Assembly: GCA_031253985.1 (NCBI GenBank) | Contig: JAIRVH010000188.1 | Location: 62,001 to 126,000 of the forward strand | Direction of reading: 5' to 3' | Source: Sphingobacterium sp. | GTDB lineage: Bacteria; Bacteroidota; Bacteroidia; Sphingobacteriales; Sphingobacteriaceae | Length of the DNA: 64,000 nt | In this document: positions 61,792 to 64,000 of the stretch, one piece after another | How positions within the stretch are numbered: the stretch's first letter is position 1 | How the letters are laid out: each line of letters starts with the position of its first letter | Program-made: the position numbers and the translations under genes | Notes under the pieces: model-generated | Seen by the model: the letters and a program-made list of their open reading frames with translations, nothing else | Told to the model about the DNA's origin: nothing | The model's database searches: none

Positions 61792-62055
61792 CATTGTTCC
61801 TTGCGATAGACTTTCCTGATACCAACACCGTACCAACTTATGATCAACTCCTAATCGTAACCACAGTGTGTGCACGTTGAGTCCACCTTCTAAAGGTGCA
61901 TTCACTATGGAGATACCATTTTAACAATTCGCTTGCAGTCGGGAATTGGTATGGCTTTGGTGATAACTTGCCTGCAATTAGTTATTAAGCTCTTCATGCG
62001 AACGAATTAAAGAGGTTTCAATAATTGAACGCAGGTTTACTGAAATTTTCTATAA

Positions 62056-62087
62056 TTGCTATGGTTCTAAAAATATAATTATTTTTG
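62056..62087 (+). promoter_or_regulatory. Consensus promoter immediately before the S4-protein start codon
   Basis: TTG (62056-62058), a 21-bp spacer and TATTTTTG (62080-62087) match the consensus. The -7 box ends only 4 bp before the ATG at 62092, so the transcript would be leaderless or nearly so. Confidence 0.55.
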
Positions 62088-62091
62088 TCAT

Positions 62092-62502
62092 ATGGCTGGA
62101 ACATCAGAAAAATTGAGAATTGATAAATATCTGTGGTCAATTCGGTTATTTAAGACAAGGACTTTGGCAACAGAAGCCTGTAAAGCAGGGCGCGTGAAAC
62201 TAAATGGCCAAAATATAAAACCATCTTACGAAGTCAAGATCGGTGATATATATCATGTCCAAAAGGGAATTGAGAAAAAAGTGGTAAAGGTCACTGGTCT
62301 TTTAGAACGTCGTGTTGATGCGAAGACAGCAGTTCAATTTTATGAAGATCAGACGCCTGTAGAAGAAACAGTAGGGTTTAAATCCATGTTTCATGCGCCG
62401 GTCCTAAAGCGCGATCGTGGTACCGGACGCCCGACGAAAAAGGACCGTCGTGAAATAGATGGGTTGCAATCTTCAGAATGGTGGGAGAAAGAAGATGAAT
62501 AA
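62092..62502 (+). CDS. hslR: S4-domain RNA-binding protein (Hsp15/HslR-like)
   Basis: A 136-residue cytoplasmic protein with an N-terminal S4 RNA-binding domain (about residues 8-70: LRIDKYLWSIRLFKTRTLATEACKAGRVKLNGQNIKPSYEVKIGD). The lysine/arginine-rich C-terminal tail is typical of the Hsp15 family, which binds stalled 50S subunits. Length fits. The S4 domain begins so close to the Met at 62092 that no later start is possible. Its last 8 bases overlap the start of the asparaginase-like gene. Confidence 0.88.
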   Translation: MAGTSEKLRIDKYLWSIRLFKTRTLATEACKAGRVKLNGQNIKPSYEVKIGDIYHVQKGIEKKVVKVTGLLERRVDAKTAVQFYEDQTPVEETVGFKSMFHAPVLKRDRGTGRPTKKDRREIDGLQSSEWWEKEDE

Positions 62503-63544
62503 ATTAAAGATATGTGTCATGATCATGGCTGGAAGTCTGTTGGCGATGTCCTGCAAATTGTATAGGAAAACCACAACCTTAGCTAAAGGAGAATTTATCT
62601 TGGCAATCCATGGCGGAGCTGGCACGATCTTGAAAAAGAATATGACAGATTCGATGGAGCAGGCCTATAAAACTGTACTGGGGCAAGCTCTTCAAGTCGG
62701 TTATGAAAAAATTAAGCAAGGGGGCAGCAGTTTGGAAGCGGTTGAATCTGTGATCCACATTATGGAAGATTCACCATTATTTAATGCTGGAAAAGGTGCT
62801 GTTTTTACACACGATGGGAAAAATGAAATGGATGCCTCGATTATGGATGGAAAGACTTTGGCTGCTGGAGCTGTTGCAGGGGTTTCGACGATCAAAAACC
62901 CGATCTCAGCAGCGAAAGCGGTGATGGAGAAATCTGAGCACGTGATGATGGTCGGTAGAGGTGCGGAGCAATTCGCTGCACAAGCGGGATTGGAAATCGT
63001 AGATCCTTCCTATTTTTGGACCGAAGCACGTTGGGAATCTCTACAAAAAATTAAAAAAGAAGACAGTACCAAAACGAAATTGGATCATGATCAAAAACAG
63101 GTTTCGCGTTTTGGGGTGACTAATAAAGATGCAAAATTCGGTACAGTAGGCTGTGTTGCTTTGGATGGATACGGTAACTTGGCAGCGGGTACTTCGACAG
63201 GGGGGATGACAAATAAGAACTTTGGGCGAGTAGGAGATTCGCCAATTATCGGAGCTGGAACTTACGCTAACAACGAAACCTGTGCGGTTTCTTGTACTGG
63301 ATGGGGAGAGTTTTATATTCGTCATGTAGCTGCCTATAAAGTGTCGGCATTAATGGAATACAAAGGTGAAGATGTTGTGCAGGCAAGTCAGGAAGTGATC
63401 GACGGTATTGGTAAGATGGGCGGTAATGGAGGGATGATTGTTTTGGACAAAAAAGGTCATGTCGCTATGCCCTTTAATACCGCCGGTATGTATCGGGGAA
63501 CTGTGACCAAAAATGGTGAGATTACCGTAGAAATTTATAAATAG
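62495..63544 (+). CDS. Isoaspartyl peptidase / L-asparaginase (plant-type, Ntn-hydrolase), lipoprotein
   Basis: A 349-residue Ntn hydrolase that, after self-cleavage, removes isoaspartyl residues or hydrolyses asparagine. The lipoprotein signal ends LLAMSC (Cys20), so it acts in the periplasm or at a membrane. The alpha subunit has ILAIHGGAGTI, SPLFNAGKGAVFTHDGKNEMDASIMDG and AGAVAGV. The cleavage site precedes Thr217 (KFGTVGCVALDG), the catalytic nucleophile, and the beta subunit has GNLAAGTSTGGMTNK and GDSPIIGAGTYAN. The ATG at 62495 was chosen because it gives a signal peptide; it overlaps the S4 gene by 8 bp. The longer upstream start at 62459 adds a non-signal extension. Confidence 0.93.
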   Translation: MNKLKICVMIMAGSLLAMSCKLYRKTTTLAKGEFILAIHGGAGTILKKNMTDSMEQAYKTVLGQALQVGYEKIKQGGSSLEAVESVIHIMEDSPLFNAGKGAVFTHDGKNEMDASIMDGKTLAAGAVAGVSTIKNPISAAKAVMEKSEHVMMVGRGAEQFAAQAGLEIVDPSYFWTEARWESLQKIKKEDSTKTKLDHDQKQVSRFGVTNKDAKFGTVGCVALDGYGNLAAGTSTGGMTNKNFGRVGDSPIIGAGTYANNETCAVSCTGWGEFYIRHVAAYKVSALMEYKGEDVVQASQEVIDGIGKMGGNGGMIVLDKKGHVAMPFNTAGMYRGTVTKNGEITVEIYK

Positions 63545-63545
63545 T

Positions 63546-63618
63546 CACTTGGCTACTTTCATAACCCTAAAATAGCCCAAGTGATCAATACAAGAAATAC
63601 AGCCGTTGATCACTTGGG
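63546..63618. terminator. Bidirectional terminator-like region with alternative hairpins
   Basis: CCCAAGTGATCA (63576-63587) pairs perfectly with TGATCACTTGGG (63607-63618). The same CCCAAGTG can instead pair with CACTTGG at 63546-63552, with TAG/CTA extending it. The two folds exclude each other. The site lies between convergent genes and could terminate both. Confidence 0.5.
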
Positions 63619-63655
63619 ATAAGTTTTGTAGTTTTCACATGCATAGGTGGTGACC

Positions 63656-63994
63656 TTAAAGTGCAGTCAGGTATTTTTCAATTTCGTCAAATTGAATATC
63701 ACCATGGGAAGCATCATATCGGTTATTTTTCCCTTCTACGATCAGTATTTGTGGCGACTGGTGTTCTACATTCCAGCGTTGAGCAATTTCATTCGATAAT
63801 GAACGGTAGCGTAACAGGTCTAAGAGATAAATAGTATAATCATGGTCAGATGTAGCTGACATTCGCTCCAGGCTCCGCTTGGCCATGTTACTTATGCCAC
63901 AAGTAGTACTATGTTTAAAGATCGCCACCACTTTATCGGATTGGTAAAGTTCCTGTAGCTGTTCTTCTGTATTTAATTCTATCCAATTAATCAT
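63656..63994 (-). CDS. ytxJ: YtxJ-family thioredoxin-like protein (bacillithiol system)
   Basis: A 112-residue cytoplasmic thioredoxin-fold protein. The single active-site Cys32 lies in FKHSTTCGISNMAKRSLER. The remaining motifs IYLLDLLRYRSLSNEIAQRWNVEHQSPQILIV and DASHGDI are characteristic of the YtxJ/bacilliredoxin-like family that acts as a monothiol oxidoreductase with bacillithiol. It is complete in the window, convergent with the asparaginase-like gene, and probably ends an operon entering from beyond 64,000. The family match is strong; the partner thiol in this organism is inferred. Confidence 0.9.
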   Translation of the reverse strand: MINWIELNTEEQLQELYQSDKVVAIFKHSTTCGISNMAKRSLERMSATSDHDYTIYLLDLLRYRSLSNEIAQRWNVEHQSPQILIVEGKNNRYDASHGDIQFDEIEKYLTAL

Positions 63995-64000
63995 ATTATA

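Larger units (their letters stand above)
61714..62091. other. Divergent intergenic region between dapD and the S4 gene
   Basis: 378 bp without a recognised gene. The dapD promoter and palindrome lie at 61754-61791 and the S4-gene promoter at 62056-62087. Between them I see only a short hairpin (CACCTT-CT-AAGGTG type, near 61890) and nothing resembling a tRNA, small RNA gene or mobile-element remnant. Confidence 0.5.

Noticed and set aside
1..64000. CRISPR arrays, tRNA or rRNA genes, insertion sequences, prophage, integrase or attachment sites
   Set aside because: No repeat-spacer pattern, RNA-gene signature, transposase or integrase motif was found anywhere in the window.

Overview
The window looks like chromosome of a Bacteroidota soil or plant-associated bacterium, most probably Sphingobacterium or a close relative. 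The evidence is four SusC/SusD pairs, many lipoproteins with a Cys-Lys/Ser-Asp/Glu start after the lipobox, promoter elements of the TTG-N19-21-TAnnTTTG type, almost no Shine-Dalgarno sites, and the gene families themselves (GH92, fasciclin and DUF4983-type surface proteins, DUF6377-like regulator, YtxJ, DUF4920). No rRNA, tRNA, CRISPR array, insertion sequence or phage gene was seen.

Region 1 (1-37,100) is a very large polysaccharide utilisation locus for mannose-rich glycans. It opens with a sulfatase (minus strand, cut by the window edge), a LacI-type repressor and an overlapping histidine kinase/response regulator pair. Next come a discoidin-like lipoprotein with SusC/SusD, then a GH92 - secreted metallopeptidase - GH92 operon. 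An 18-kb, 11-gene operon follows that encodes two SusC/SusD pairs and seven accessory surface lipoproteins but no obvious enzyme. A third GH92 closes the region. Near-identical palindromes of the form ACTAATACGTTTTAGT with a central CG precede the promoters of the separate transcription units, which suggests one LacI-type regulon. Two of the three GH92 enzymes have Gln where the third has the catalytic-acid Glu; in characterised GH92 enzymes this change is linked to cleavage of mannose-1-phosphate diesters. The working model is capture and stripping of phosphorylated fungal mannan or mannoprotein.

Region 2 (37,200-43,570) is a small membrane protein and an RND efflux system whose inner-membrane pump is fused in frame to its TolC-like outer-membrane channel.

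Region 3 (43,800-53,200) is a compact locus: TPR/transmembrane/HTH regulator, SusC, SusD, GH30 and a SusE-like glycan-binding lipoprotein. It resembles the known Bacteroides beta-1,6-glucan locus. Together with region 1 it points to fungal cell wall as food.

Region 4 (53,200-58,930) is a probable copper-acquisition operon: a small Cys-containing membrane protein, a Met/His-motif lipoprotein, a TonB-dependent receptor with the CxxxM and HxM copper motifs of OprC, an MbnP-family protein and an MbnH/MauG-type di-haem cytochrome c peroxidase.

Region 5 (58,930-64,000) is housekeeping: a minus-strand operon dapD - tsaC - DUF4920 - folP, plus-strand S4 RNA-binding protein and isoaspartyl peptidase/asparaginase genes, and a minus-strand ytxJ.
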